From Candidatus Kuenenia stuttgartensis (GTDB lineage: Bacteria; Bacteroidota; Bacteroidia; Flavobacteriales_D; Crocinitomicaceae), in contig CALPRR020000008.1 in NCBI GenBank assembly GCA_943326025.2, positions 1 through 25,881 of the forward strand: a stretch of DNA of 25,881 nt, given 5' to 3'. Positions 6,888 to 14,022 of the stretch are shown piece by piece. Position 1 is the first letter of the stretch, and each line of letters begins with the position of its first letter. The position numbers and the translations under genes are program-made. The notes below the pieces were generated by a model. The model was not told the origin of the DNA. It saw only the letters and a program-made list of their open reading frames with translations, and did not search any database.

Positions 6888-6945
6888 ATCAAATTGATCA
6901 ATAACAAATGTTTCATAAAAAAACGAACATTAATTACTTTATAAT

Positions 6946-6953
6946 TAGTTTTG
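6946..6953 (+). promoter_or_regulatory. possible -7 promoter box of the M20 peptidase gene
   Basis: TAGTTTTG matches TAnnTTTG 23 bases before the ATG at 6977, in the 89-base gap after the carotenoid operon. No TTTG is found at the -33 position, and such 8-mers arise often by chance in DNA this A+T-rich, so support is weak. Confidence 0.3.
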
Positions 6954-6976
6954 TTGTAATCAGTAATTGAAAAAAA

Positions 6977-8368
6977 ATGAAAAACACTCAGACGTATATT
7001 CAAGATAATAAGGATAAATTCTTAAATGAATTAGTTGATTTATTGAAAATCCCTTCTGTTTCTGCAGATTTAGCATTCAAAAAGGATGTTCGTAAAACTG
7101 CTGAAGAAATTGCTAAATTCATGAAAGAAGCAGGAGCTGATAACATTGAAATTTGTGAAACAGCAGGACATCCAATTGTTTACAGTGAGAAAATAATTGA
7201 TTCATCTTTGCCAACAATTTTGGTTTATGGTCATTACGATGTTCAACCTGCAGATCCAATTGAATTATGGACTAGTCCAGCATTTGAACCAGTTATCAAA
7301 AAAACTGAAATTCATCCTGAAGGTGCTATTTTTGCTAGAGGTGCTTGTGATGATAAAGGTCAAATGTTTATGCATTTGAAAGCGTTTGAAGCGATGATGA
7401 AAGCTGATGAACTTCCTTGTAATGTAAAGTTTATGATTGAGGGAGAAGAAGAAATCGGAAGTGAAAACTTAGGAACTTTTTGTAAAGCAAATCATGAACG
7501 TTTAGCTGCAGATATTATTTTGGTTTCTGATACAGGAATGATCAATAATGAAACTCCTTCAATTACAACTGGATTAAGAGGGTTAAGTTATTTAGAAGTT
7601 GAAGTTACTGGTCCAAACAGGGATTTACATTCAGGATTATATGGTGGATGTGTTGCTAATCCAATAAATGTTTTAGCTAAAATGATTGCATCGATGCATG
7701 ACGAAAATAATCATATCACTATTCCAGGTTTTTATGATAAAGTTCAAGAGTTAACAGATGCGGAAAGAGCTGAAATGGCAAAAGCACCATTTAGCTTAGA
7801 TGCTTATAAAAAAGCATTAGATTTAACAGATATTCATGGTGAAGTTGGCTATTCAACAATTGAAAGAGGTTCGATTCGTCCAACTTTGGATGTGAATGGA
7901 ATTTGGGGTGGCTATATTGGAGAAGGTGCTAAAACGGTGATTCCTTCCAAAGCATATGCTAAAATTTCTATGCGTTTAGTTCCAAATCAAGTTCCTAATG
8001 AAATTACTGAATTGTTTATAAATTATTTCAATTCAATTGCTCCAGAAGGAGTAAAAGTGAAAGTTACTCCTCATCATGGTGGAGATGCTGCTGTTACACC
8101 AATCGATTCAATTGGTTATGCAGCTGCTAGTAAGGCATGCGAAACAACATTTGGTAAAAAAGCAATTCCAGTAAGAAGTGGAGGAAGTATTCCAATTGTT
8201 TCAATGTTTGAAAAAGAATTAGGCTTAAAAACGGTTCTTTTAGGGTTTGGTTTAGACAGTGATGCAATTCACTCACCGAATGAACATTTTGGTTTATTCA
8301 ATTACTACAAAGGAATTGAGACTATCCCATATTTTTATAAATATTTTACTGAGATGTCTCAGAATTAA
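6977..8368 (+). CDS. M20 family dipeptidase
   Basis: A 463-residue cytoplasmic metallopeptidase of family M20 (carnosinase/PepV-like dipeptidase group), which hydrolyses dipeptides with two zinc ions. The metal and catalytic residues are all present: H86 and D88 in YGHYDVQPADP, the bridging Asp at 125 in RGACDDKGQ, the general base pair E157/E158 in EGEEEIGS, D185 in LVSDTGM, and H432 in DAIHSPNEH. The lid domain lies at about 205-325 (TGLRGLSYLEVEVTGPNRDLHSG opens it). No signal peptide is seen. It stands alone between the carotenoid operon and a strong terminator at 8392-8424, so it is probably monocistronic. The exact substrate range cannot be read from sequence. Confidence 0.92.
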   Translation: MKNTQTYIQDNKDKFLNELVDLLKIPSVSADLAFKKDVRKTAEEIAKFMKEAGADNIEICETAGHPIVYSEKIIDSSLPTILVYGHYDVQPADPIELWTSPAFEPVIKKTEIHPEGAIFARGACDDKGQMFMHLKAFEAMMKADELPCNVKFMIEGEEEIGSENLGTFCKANHERLAADIILVSDTGMINNETPSITTGLRGLSYLEVEVTGPNRDLHSGLYGGCVANPINVLAKMIASMHDENNHITIPGFYDKVQELTDAERAEMAKAPFSLDAYKKALDLTDIHGEVGYSTIERGSIRPTLDVNGIWGGYIGEGAKTVIPSKAYAKISMRLVPNQVPNEITELFINYFNSIAPEGVKVKVTPHHGGDAAVTPIDSIGYAAASKACETTFGKKAIPVRSGGSIPIVSMFEKELGLKTVLLGFGLDSDAIHSPNEHFGLFNYYKGIETIPYFYKYFTEMSQN

Positions 8369-8391
8369 CATTCTAATCGTATTATAACTGG

Positions 8392-8424
8392 AAGGAGAAA
8401 GATTAAAAGCTTTCTCCTTTTTTT
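8392..8424 (+). terminator. intrinsic terminator after the M20 peptidase
   Basis: GGAGAAAG at 8394-8401 pairs perfectly with CTTTCTCC at 8410-8417 (extendable to 10 bp with flanking A-T pairs) around an 8-base loop, followed by seven T residues at 8418-8424. It lies 24 bases after the stop codon. This is the clearest rho-independent terminator in the window. Confidence 0.88.
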
Positions 8425-8427
8425 ATG

Positions 8428-8598
8428 ACTTCCTCCTTTGAAGAGCTTGTCTCGATTTTGTCGGGAAGGATGACAAACGTGAACCTAATATTGTATCGCC
8501 ACGCTTTGGGATTAGAGTTATTATTGTCACCTCCCTTAATCTCCTTTTGCTAACGCTTAGTCTTCTCAAATATATTTGCTCTCCTCAAGGAGGGAAAG
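8428..8598 (+). repeat. paired-hairpin intergenic repeat, copy A
   Basis: This fills most of the 306-base gap at 8369-8674. It has two palindromic modules. Module 1 (8428-8475) opens with ACTTCCTCCTTTGA and closes with GGAAGGATGACA. After a 52-base spacer, module 2 (8528-8598) opens CACCTCCCTT and closes AAGGAGGGAAAG, with CAAATATATTTG (8567-8578) as a perfect palindrome inside. The end of module 1 (ATGACA) and the start of module 2 (TGTCAC) also form an inverted pair. Module 2 matches copy C at 65 of 71 positions. The stretch is more G+C-rich than its surroundings and has no open frame. The remaining 76 bases before the lipoprotein gene are plain A+T-rich DNA. Confidence 0.8.
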
Positions 8599-8674
8599 TT
8601 TCATTTAAATAAAAATCAATTTATCAATCAACTATTCAAAAAAATCAGCACTTTTGTTTTAAATTAATAGATTA

Positions 8675-9151
8675 ATGAGAACATTTCAAAAACTAGTTTA
8701 CTTTCTTGCGGTAATTTTCTTAGTATCATCTTGTTTTGATTACGATGACATTGATTTCAAGGGTATTGATAATTTTAAAATGGAAAAATTTGAAGGCCAA
8801 AAAATTAGTTTTTCAATGGATGTAATATTGGAAAATCCAAATTCATTTTCGGTAAGGATTAAGCCTTCAGTCGTTGATGTCTATTTGGACGATAATTTAA
8901 TTGGAAAAACATATTTAGATCAAAAAGTTAAAATTATTAAACGAAAAGAAAATTCGTATTTCGTTCCCCTTCATGTAGAGTTAGAAGATGGTTTATTAAT
9001 GAAGTTGATGAAATTATCTTTAAAACGTAAAGTTAAACTTCGATTAGTTGGAAAGATAAAAGGTTCGATTTATGGTATTTGCAAAAAAGTGGAGATAGAC
9101 GAATCGTTAGAAATTGATCCCCAAAAAATAACTTCTCTTTTCAAGCAATGA
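8675..9151 (+). CDS. LEA type 2 (WHy/LEA14-like) lipoprotein
   Basis: A 158-residue predicted lipoprotein. The signal peptide ends in the lipobox LVSSC with the lipidated cysteine at residue 20, so the protein is envelope-anchored. The mature region has the pattern of the LEA_2/WHy beta-sandwich domain: FEGQKISFSMDVILENPNSF (residues 39-58), then alternating strands with DVYLDDNLIGKTYLDQKV and a basic stretch KLMKLSLKRKVKLRLVGKIKG at about 110-130. LEA_2 domains are linked to desiccation and stress tolerance in plants; in Bacteroidota their role is not established. Its last codons overlap the start of the next, broken gene as ATGA, so the two were probably translated together. Repeat copies lie on both sides of this gene pair. 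Confidence 0.75.
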   Translation: MRTFQKLVYFLAVIFLVSSCFDYDDIDFKGIDNFKMEKFEGQKISFSMDVILENPNSFSVRIKPSVVDVYLDDNLIGKTYLDQKVKIIKRKENSYFVPLHVELEDGLLMKLMKLSLKRKVKLRLVGKIKGSIYGICKKVEIDESLEIDPQKITSLFKQ

Positions 9152-9710
9152 TTGATTTTGAATTAAAAGCAGAACAAATTTACTCTAAAGTTATTCAATC
9201 TAAAGGGATTTATACGTTTAAAGAAGCGTGTGAATATATTCAAAATTTACCTTATGGTAGAATTTCAGATCGTTCAAAATTTGAATTAGTAATTGAAGAA
9301 GGAAAGGGAACTTGTTCTTCTAAGCACGGATTATTAGCAGGTATTGCTGAAGAAAATAATCATAAAGAAGTTGAATTGATGGTTGGAATTTTTCAAATGA
9401 GTCCAGAAACACATCCTGTATTAACCTCTTTTTTTAAGGTAAATCGTATCCTCATATTCCAGAAGCACATTGTTATTTAAGATTTGATGGAAAAAGGTAT
9501 GATTATACTTCAAATTCAAATGAACATGATGCAAATAAATTATTATTCATAAGAGAACAACGCGTTGATCCACATCAAGCAGCCGAATGGAAGGAAGTTA
9601 TTCAGCAAGATTACATCAAGCGTTTATTAGTTAGAAAACCTGAGTTTAAAATTTCGTTTGAGGATCTTTGGAAGGATCGTGAGGAGTGTATTCGAATTTT
9701 TTCTAAATGA
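9148..9710 (+). pseudogene. transglutaminase-like protein gene, frameshifted
   Basis: Two frames together encode one protein of about 187 residues. The first, 9148-9480, gives a possible catalytic cysteine in GKGTCSSKHGLLAGIAEEN (C56) and reads into unrelated residues after TSFFK. The second continues without a stop from 9438 to TGA at 9708-9710 and supplies IPEAHCYLRFDGKRYDYT, with the expected His and Asp of a Cys-His-Asp triad. The shift lies between 9438 and about 9452, just after a run of seven T (9429-9435), and needs loss or gain of one or two bases to repair. The good conservation of the second half suggests a recent lesion or a sequencing error. Family assignment (transglutaminase-like cysteine hydrolase) rests on the triad pattern and is moderate. 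It overlaps the lipoprotein gene by ATGA. Confidence 0.65.
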
Positions 9711-9716
9711 AATTTT

Positions 9717-9860
9717 ACTTCCCCCTTTGACTTGCGAAGCATGCGACGAAGTCAACGGGGACCGAGGGGGATGACAACTGTGAACTCAAATCTGTATCAT
9801 CTCTATTCGTAACTGAAAATTCTTATTGTCACCTCCCTTTGTTCCTCCTCAAGTAGGGAA
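9717..9860 (+). repeat. paired-hairpin intergenic repeat, copy B
   Basis: Starts 6 bases after the broken transglutaminase-like gene. Module 1 is a strong hairpin: 9722-9733 (CCCCTTTGACTT) pairs with 9749-9760 (AAGTCAACGGGG) with one mismatch, and GGGGGATGACA ends it at 9766-9776. A 53-base spacer starting like copy A (GTGAAC, then TGTATC) follows. Module 2 (9830-9860) opens CACCTCCCTTT and closes AAGTAGGGAA, but lacks the internal segment with the A+T palindrome found in copies A and C. Confidence 0.75.
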
Positions 9861-9910
9861 TAGATAACAAATTTTATATCGAAACTTTTAGAATTAAAGA
9901 TTATTCTTTT

Positions 9911-9981
9911 CACCTCCCTTAGTCTTCTTGTGCTAACGCTTAGTCTTCGCAAATATATTTGCTCTACTCAAGAAGGGAAAG
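9911..9981 (+). repeat. paired-hairpin intergenic repeat, copy C (module 2 only)
   Basis: A 71-base element that differs from 8528-8598 at 6 positions. Its ends CCTCCCTT and AAGAAGGGAA are inverted to each other, and GCAAATATATTTGC (9949-9962) is a perfect 14-base palindrome at its centre. It ends exactly where the minus-strand MurF-Alr stop codon begins (9982), so it may act as the 3' hairpin of that transcript. Together with copy B it fills most of the 271-base gap at 9711-9981. Confidence 0.75.
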
Positions 9982-12288
9982 CTACCCTTCCAAATAAACA
10001 CGATGTACCCTTCTTGAAATACTTGTCATGATTTCATATGGAATTGTTTTAGCTTGATTAGCAAACTCTTCCATTGTTTTATTTAAACCTATTATTTCAA
10101 CTTTTGAACCAGCTTTAACGTCTAAATTAGTAACGTCTATCATTAACATATCCATACAAACTCGACCTATTACAGGACAAAAATGATTGTCAAGATAAAC
10201 TGAACCAATTCCATTACTTAATGAACGTTTAAATCCATCGGCATACCCAACAGGAATGATGGCTATTTTAGTATCCTTTTCAGCTATATAAGTCCTGCTG
10301 TATCCAACAGTTTCACCTTTTTTAATTTCTTTGACTTGTGAAATTTCACTTTTCCAGAAAATCACGGGTTGGAGTATAGATTTTAACTCAGGATTTGAAG
10401 TATATCCATACATTCCAATTCCTAAACGAACCATATCAAATTGAAAATCTTTAAAACGTGCAATTGCTTCTGAATTCAAGATGTGTTTTATGAATGTATA
10501 GTTTACTAGATGAGTTAGTTTATTACAAAAGGTATCAAACGTATTTATTTGATGTAAAGTAAACGATTCACTTTCAAAATTATCTGAATCAGCTAAATGC
10601 GAATAGACACTTTTAATTCTAACTTCAGGTTGTGCCTGTAAAACTTCACTTATTTGGATTAGATCAGAAGGTTCAAAACCTAATCTTCTCATACCAGTAT
10701 CTACCTTTAAGTGAATAGGGTAATCCATTTTTCCAGCAAAAATTAATTCTTTAATGAATTCATCTAATTGCTCAAAAGAATAAATAGTTGGTTCTAAATT
10801 GTATTTAATACAATCTTCAAAACCCTCTTCTTCAGCATTCATTACTAAAATGGGAAGTTGTATTCCTAATTTTCGTAGTTCAACACCTTCATCAGCATAT
10901 GCAACACCTAAATAATTAATACCTTGTTTTTCTAAAAAAACAGCAACTCTTTCTGTACCAGAACCATAAGAAGAAGCTTTGACCATTGCCAATAGTAATG
11001 TTTCTGGTTTTAAATAGCTTTTAAAAACACTTAAATTATTTCTCAAAGCATTTAAATCAACTTCAAGAAAAGTTTTATGTTTTTTCAAACGAAATTGACT
11101 AGCTATTTTCTGCATGTCAGCTTTTCGTGAACCTTTTATGAGTATGATACTATCTTTAATTTCTTCAGTAATTGGTTCATTATCTTTTAGATAAATTATT
11201 TTCTCTGGTTTGAATGAATCAATAATTTTGGTAATAGCCTCTTTTTTGTTATCGGCTTCTTCATCTAATCCTATGATGACTACTCGCTTTATATCTTCAG
11301 CAAGAGTTAGCTGATATTCTAGAGAATAATTTAATGCGTCAATATCTAAATTGTAAGTATCATTGATAATAGTGTTGCCATTGATTCCTTCAAAAACTTC
11401 CATTCGCATCGCTAGATGAGGTAAGTTTTTAGCTTTTACTTTTAATTCATCATCAGCTATATTTAAAAATTTAGCTAATGCTACAACTAAACTTAAGTTG
11501 TGAATACTAATTTTATCTTGAAATGGAAGAATTGATTTTAAGTCAATTAAATTAGATTCATTGACTTTAATTCCATGAATTTTTTCTATTTGGTTTGAAT
11601 CTATCTCAATTGAAGAATGGTAAAATGTTGTTTTACAATCTTTAAAGGCACATAATTTTTCGTCTAAATGTTGTTTAGCCGTTTGAAAGTTTTCTTTATG
11701 AGCAGAACCAAATGAAGTGAAAATCCCGAAAGTAGGATTGACAATTTCTTCCAGGCGTGTCATTTCATGGGGCTTCGAAATTCCCATTTCAATTAAAGCA
11801 ATATCCGCATTTTCGTGTAATTCTAATAATGAAAGGGCAACTCCCAATTGTGAATTGAAACTTTTTGGACTTCTAATAACTCGAAACTTTGAAAATAAAA
11901 AATGATAAATCCATTCTTTCACCATTGTTTTTCCAACACTTCCAGTAATTCCAACGATTGGATATTTAAATTTCGAACGATGATTTTTTGCAATTTCTTG
12001 TAACGCCCAAAGTGTATTATCTACTTTAATAAATGTTGAATTTTCATATGTTGAAATATCAATTGATTCAGAAACAACAAATTGACGAACACCTTTTTTA
12101 TAAGCTTCTTCAATAAATGCATGCCCATTTCTAAAGTCTCCCGTTAAAGCAAAAAATAATACTGAATTACCATCAGCTATTTTTCGAGTGTCAAAAGCAA
12201 TTGATTGAATCGTTGAATTGCATTCACTTACAAGAACTTTACCTTCAGTAATGTCTTGAATATCGTTGTATGTATAGTTTAATTTCAA
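9982..12288 (-). CDS. bifunctional MurF ligase / alanine racemase
   Basis: A 768-residue fusion typical of Bacteroidota. The first about 400 residues are a Mur ligase of the UDP-MurNAc-tripeptide:D-Ala-D-Ala ligase type: ATP loop GITGSVGKT at 113-121, IEMGISKPHEM at 166-176, SFGSAHKENF near 192-201 with a candidate carbamoylated lysine in DEKLCAF (K211), and INDTYN at 308-313. From about 404 comes a fold-type III alanine racemase: PLP lysine K437 in AMVKASSYGSG, MRRLGFEPSD, the catalytic tyrosine in ETVGYSRTY, and GYADGFKR. The racemase makes D-Ala, which feeds the dipeptide used by MurF, so the fusion joins neighbouring steps of cell-wall precursor synthesis in the cytoplasm. The start overlaps the thymidine kinase stop by 4 bases. 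Whether the ligase half is fully active beside a possible separate MurF cannot be judged here. Confidence 0.93.
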   Translation of the reverse strand: MKLNYTYNDIQDITEGKVLVSECNSTIQSIAFDTRKIADGNSVLFFALTGDFRNGHAFIEEAYKKGVRQFVVSESIDISTYENSTFIKVDNTLWALQEIAKNHRSKFKYPIVGITGSVGKTMVKEWIYHFLFSKFRVIRSPKSFNSQLGVALSLLELHENADIALIEMGISKPHEMTRLEEIVNPTFGIFTSFGSAHKENFQTAKQHLDEKLCAFKDCKTTFYHSSIEIDSNQIEKIHGIKVNESNLIDLKSILPFQDKISIHNLSLVVALAKFLNIADDELKVKAKNLPHLAMRMEVFEGINGNTIINDTYNLDIDALNYSLEYQLTLAEDIKRVVIIGLDEEADNKKEAITKIIDSFKPEKIIYLKDNEPITEEIKDSIILIKGSRKADMQKIASQFRLKKHKTFLEVDLNALRNNLSVFKSYLKPETLLLAMVKASSYGSGTERVAVFLEKQGINYLGVAYADEGVELRKLGIQLPILVMNAEEEGFEDCIKYNLEPTIYSFEQLDEFIKELIFAGKMDYPIHLKVDTGMRRLGFEPSDLIQISEVLQAQPEVRIKSVYSHLADSDNFESESFTLHQINTFDTFCNKLTHLVNYTFIKHILNSEAIARFKDFQFDMVRLGIGMYGYTSNPELKSILQPVIFWKSEISQVKEIKKGETVGYSRTYIAEKDTKIAIIPVGYADGFKRSLSNGIGSVYLDNHFCPVIGRVCMDMLMIDVTNLDVKAGSKVEIIGLNKTMEEFANQAKTIPYEIMTSISRRVHRVYLEG

Positions 12289-12860
12289 AGGTTGTGTTTA
12301 TTAAAACAGGAACGACATAAAGGTTTGTAATTTTCTTTTGAACCTAATAAAACTTGATCTTTTTCATTATTTAATCGGTGTGAAAATTGAGCTAAGTTAC
12401 CACAAGAAACGCATATAGCATGGACTTTAGTTACATATTCGGCAATACATAATAGCTGCGGCATTGGACCAAATGGTTTTCCAAGATAATCCATGTCAAG
12501 TCCTGCAATTAATACTCGAATACCTCTTTTGGAAAGAGTTTTACAAACTTCTACAAGTGCTTCATCGAAAAATTGTGCTTCATCAATTGCTACGATATAT
12601 TCATCTGATAAATGATCAAAAATTTCATTTGCTTTGTTTATAGAAATTGCCTGTAATGTTGAACCTTGATGACTGATTACATTATCTTCACTATAGCGAT
12701 TATCGATTTTTGGTTTGAACAAGACAATTTTTTGATTTGCAAATTCTGCTCTTCTTAATCTTCGAATTAATTCTTCTGTTTTCCCCGAAAACATTGATCC
12801 ACAGATTATTTCAATCCAACCATGTTTACTTTTATCTTCAGGAAATTGTTCCAAAAACAT
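12285..12860 (-). CDS. tdk: thymidine kinase
   Basis: A 191-residue type II thymidine kinase, which phosphorylates thymidine with ATP for nucleotide salvage. The P-loop GSMFSGKT is at residues 21-28 and the magnesium/base motif DEAQFF at 93-98 (E94 the likely general base). The structural zinc site is complete with C150, C153 (CVSC), C182 and C185 (CRSC). The lasso and substrate region GLDMDYLGKPFGPMPQLL at 120-137 is canonical. It is the first gene of a minus-strand pair; the MurF-Alr ATG overlaps its stop by 4 bases. The 178-base region upstream is shared with a divergent gene at 13039. Confidence 0.95.
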   Translation of the reverse strand: MFLEQFPEDKSKHGWIEIICGSMFSGKTEELIRRLRRAEFANQKIVLFKPKIDNRYSEDNVISHQGSTLQAISINKANEIFDHLSDEYIVAIDEAQFFDEALVEVCKTLSKRGIRVLIAGLDMDYLGKPFGPMPQLLCIAEYVTKVHAICVSCGNLAQFSHRLNNEKDQVLLGSKENYKPLCRSCFNKHNL

Positions 12861-13038
12861 CTTTTAATCTTTTATTTAAGGTTATTAACACTTCATAGAA
12901 GACAAAAAATTCATTTTGTAGAATTCTACGAATTGATCATTTGTACTTTTATTTTTTAAAAGTCGTTATACTTTTTCAGATAATGAAAAAACAAATAGAC
13001 TTTTTATAGAAATGTTGAAAAATTGATAGAAAATAACG
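12861..13038. promoter_or_regulatory. divergent promoter region between tdk and the acidic protein gene
   Basis: This 178-base A+T-rich gap must hold both promoters. It contains a perfect 12-base palindrome GTAGAATTCTAC at 12918-12929 near its first third. On the plus strand, TACTTTTA (12944-12951) and TATACTTTTT (12967-12976) approach the TAnnTTTG box, but neither is exact. No exact -7 box is seen on the minus strand. Confidence 0.35.
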
Positions 13039-14022
13039 ATGGCAAAATTTGATTCAAAAGAAGATTTACTTTCCAAAATAACAGAAATTTATAGGGCTAT
13101 GTCTAATGGAACATTAGAAATTCAACAATTAGACGAATTGGTTTCTTTAAGTGAGGAATTGCACCAACGAAATATCATCATCCGTTATAAATCGTTTGAA
13201 GCGAAAGTATATGGAGATACATCTAATGTAATTTCAGATGTCATTTCTGAAGAAAAATTAGAAATAAAAGAAGAAGTTGTTTTTTCAATTGAAAAGAATG
13301 AATCAGAAGTTGAGTCAACACCAATTTCATTTAGTTTATTTGAAGATCCAGTTGTCGCATCTAAAATTGAAGAGCCAATTTTACCATTATTTGATTTAGC
13401 TTCAGAACCAGAAATTGAAACTACGAAAGAGGAGATTCCAGCAGAAATTCCAACTTCATTTTTCCAAGAAGAACCAGTTCAATTGAATGAACTATTGCTT
13501 GAAGAACCAGAAGAAGAGTCAATTATTGAAGTAGATAATTCATTTTCAATCGAAACACAAACGATTGAAGAACCAATCATTCATTCAGAAGAAATTGTAA
13601 CTGAATATGAAGATCATTCAATTGAAATTGAGCATTCAACTATTTTAGAAGACCCAGAAACTCATGAAATAATAGAAGAAAGCCACTCGTATGAAGCGAC
13701 TTCTGTTGATGAGCAGGCAATCTCTTCGTTTATGCACAAATTCAAAGAAATTGAACATGCTTTAGCAAATCAATTCGGAATTTCAAAACTAGATTCTCTA
13801 GAAGATTCTTTTGGATTTAATGAACGTTTACAATACATCAATGAGTTATTTTATGGTTCAAGCGAGGAATTTTCTAACGCTGTGAAAACATTAGACAATC
13901 AATCTTCAAGTCAAAATGCATTTTTGAAATTTGCTGAAATCGGAACATTAAATAACTGGGATATTCAAAGCGAGACCGTTGAAGAATTCATGCAAAAAAT
14001 CAAAAGAAGATATTACGCTTAA
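13039..14022 (+). CDS. conserved Bacteroidota protein with an acidic linker
   Basis: A 327-residue protein without signal peptide or membrane segment. Residues 1-65 form a helical N-terminal module (EDLLSKITEIYRAMSNGTLEIQQLDELVSLSEELHQRN). Residues about 66-225 are a very acidic, low-complexity linker rich in Glu, Pro and Ser with repeated EEP and IEEP units. Residues about 228-327 form a conserved helical domain (SSFMHKFKEIEHALANQFGI, FNERLQYINELFYGSSEEF, then a terminal KIKRRYYA). I recognise the C-terminal pattern as recurring in Bacteroidota proteins of unknown function; no activity can be assigned. Its stop TAA at 14020-14022 shares a base with the next ATG (TAATG), so it is coupled to the M28 peptidase gene. 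Confidence 0.7.
   Translation: MAKFDSKEDLLSKITEIYRAMSNGTLEIQQLDELVSLSEELHQRNIIIRYKSFEAKVYGDTSNVISDVISEEKLEIKEEVVFSIEKNESEVESTPISFSLFEDPVVASKIEEPILPLFDLASEPEIETTKEEIPAEIPTSFFQEEPVQLNELLLEEPEEESIIEVDNSFSIETQTIEEPIIHSEEIVTEYEDHSIEIEHSTILEDPETHEIIEESHSYEATSVDEQAISSFMHKFKEIEHALANQFGISKLDSLEDSFGFNERLQYINELFYGSSEEFSNAVKTLDNQSSSQNAFLKFAEIGTLNNWDIQSETVEEFMQKIKRRYYA

Noticed and set aside
6893..6902. ATTGATCAAT palindrome just after the DUF2141 gene as an operator or terminator
   Set aside because: It is short, not followed by a T run and sits at a stop codon in A+T-rich DNA; such words are expected by chance.
9429..9438. Programmed -1 ribosomal frameshift at the T_TTT_TTT heptamer in the transglutaminase-like gene
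   Set aside because: The heptamer is in the right phase for slippage and the downstream half is in the -1 frame, but a -1 slip at this site immediately reads TAA at 9435-9437. It would not join the two halves, so an indel is the simpler explanation.
8428..9981. Composite transposon formed by repeat copies A and B/C around the lipoprotein pair
   Set aside because: No transposase, no target-site duplication recognisable by eye, and copies A and C are in the same orientation without long terminal inverted repeats. A dispersed intergenic repeat is the more economical reading.
11925..11953. Degenerate ATP loop (GSVGKT) in the MurF half as a sign of lost activity
   Set aside because: MurF proteins tolerate variation at the third position of GSxGKT; the lysine and threonine are intact, so this is not evidence of inactivation.
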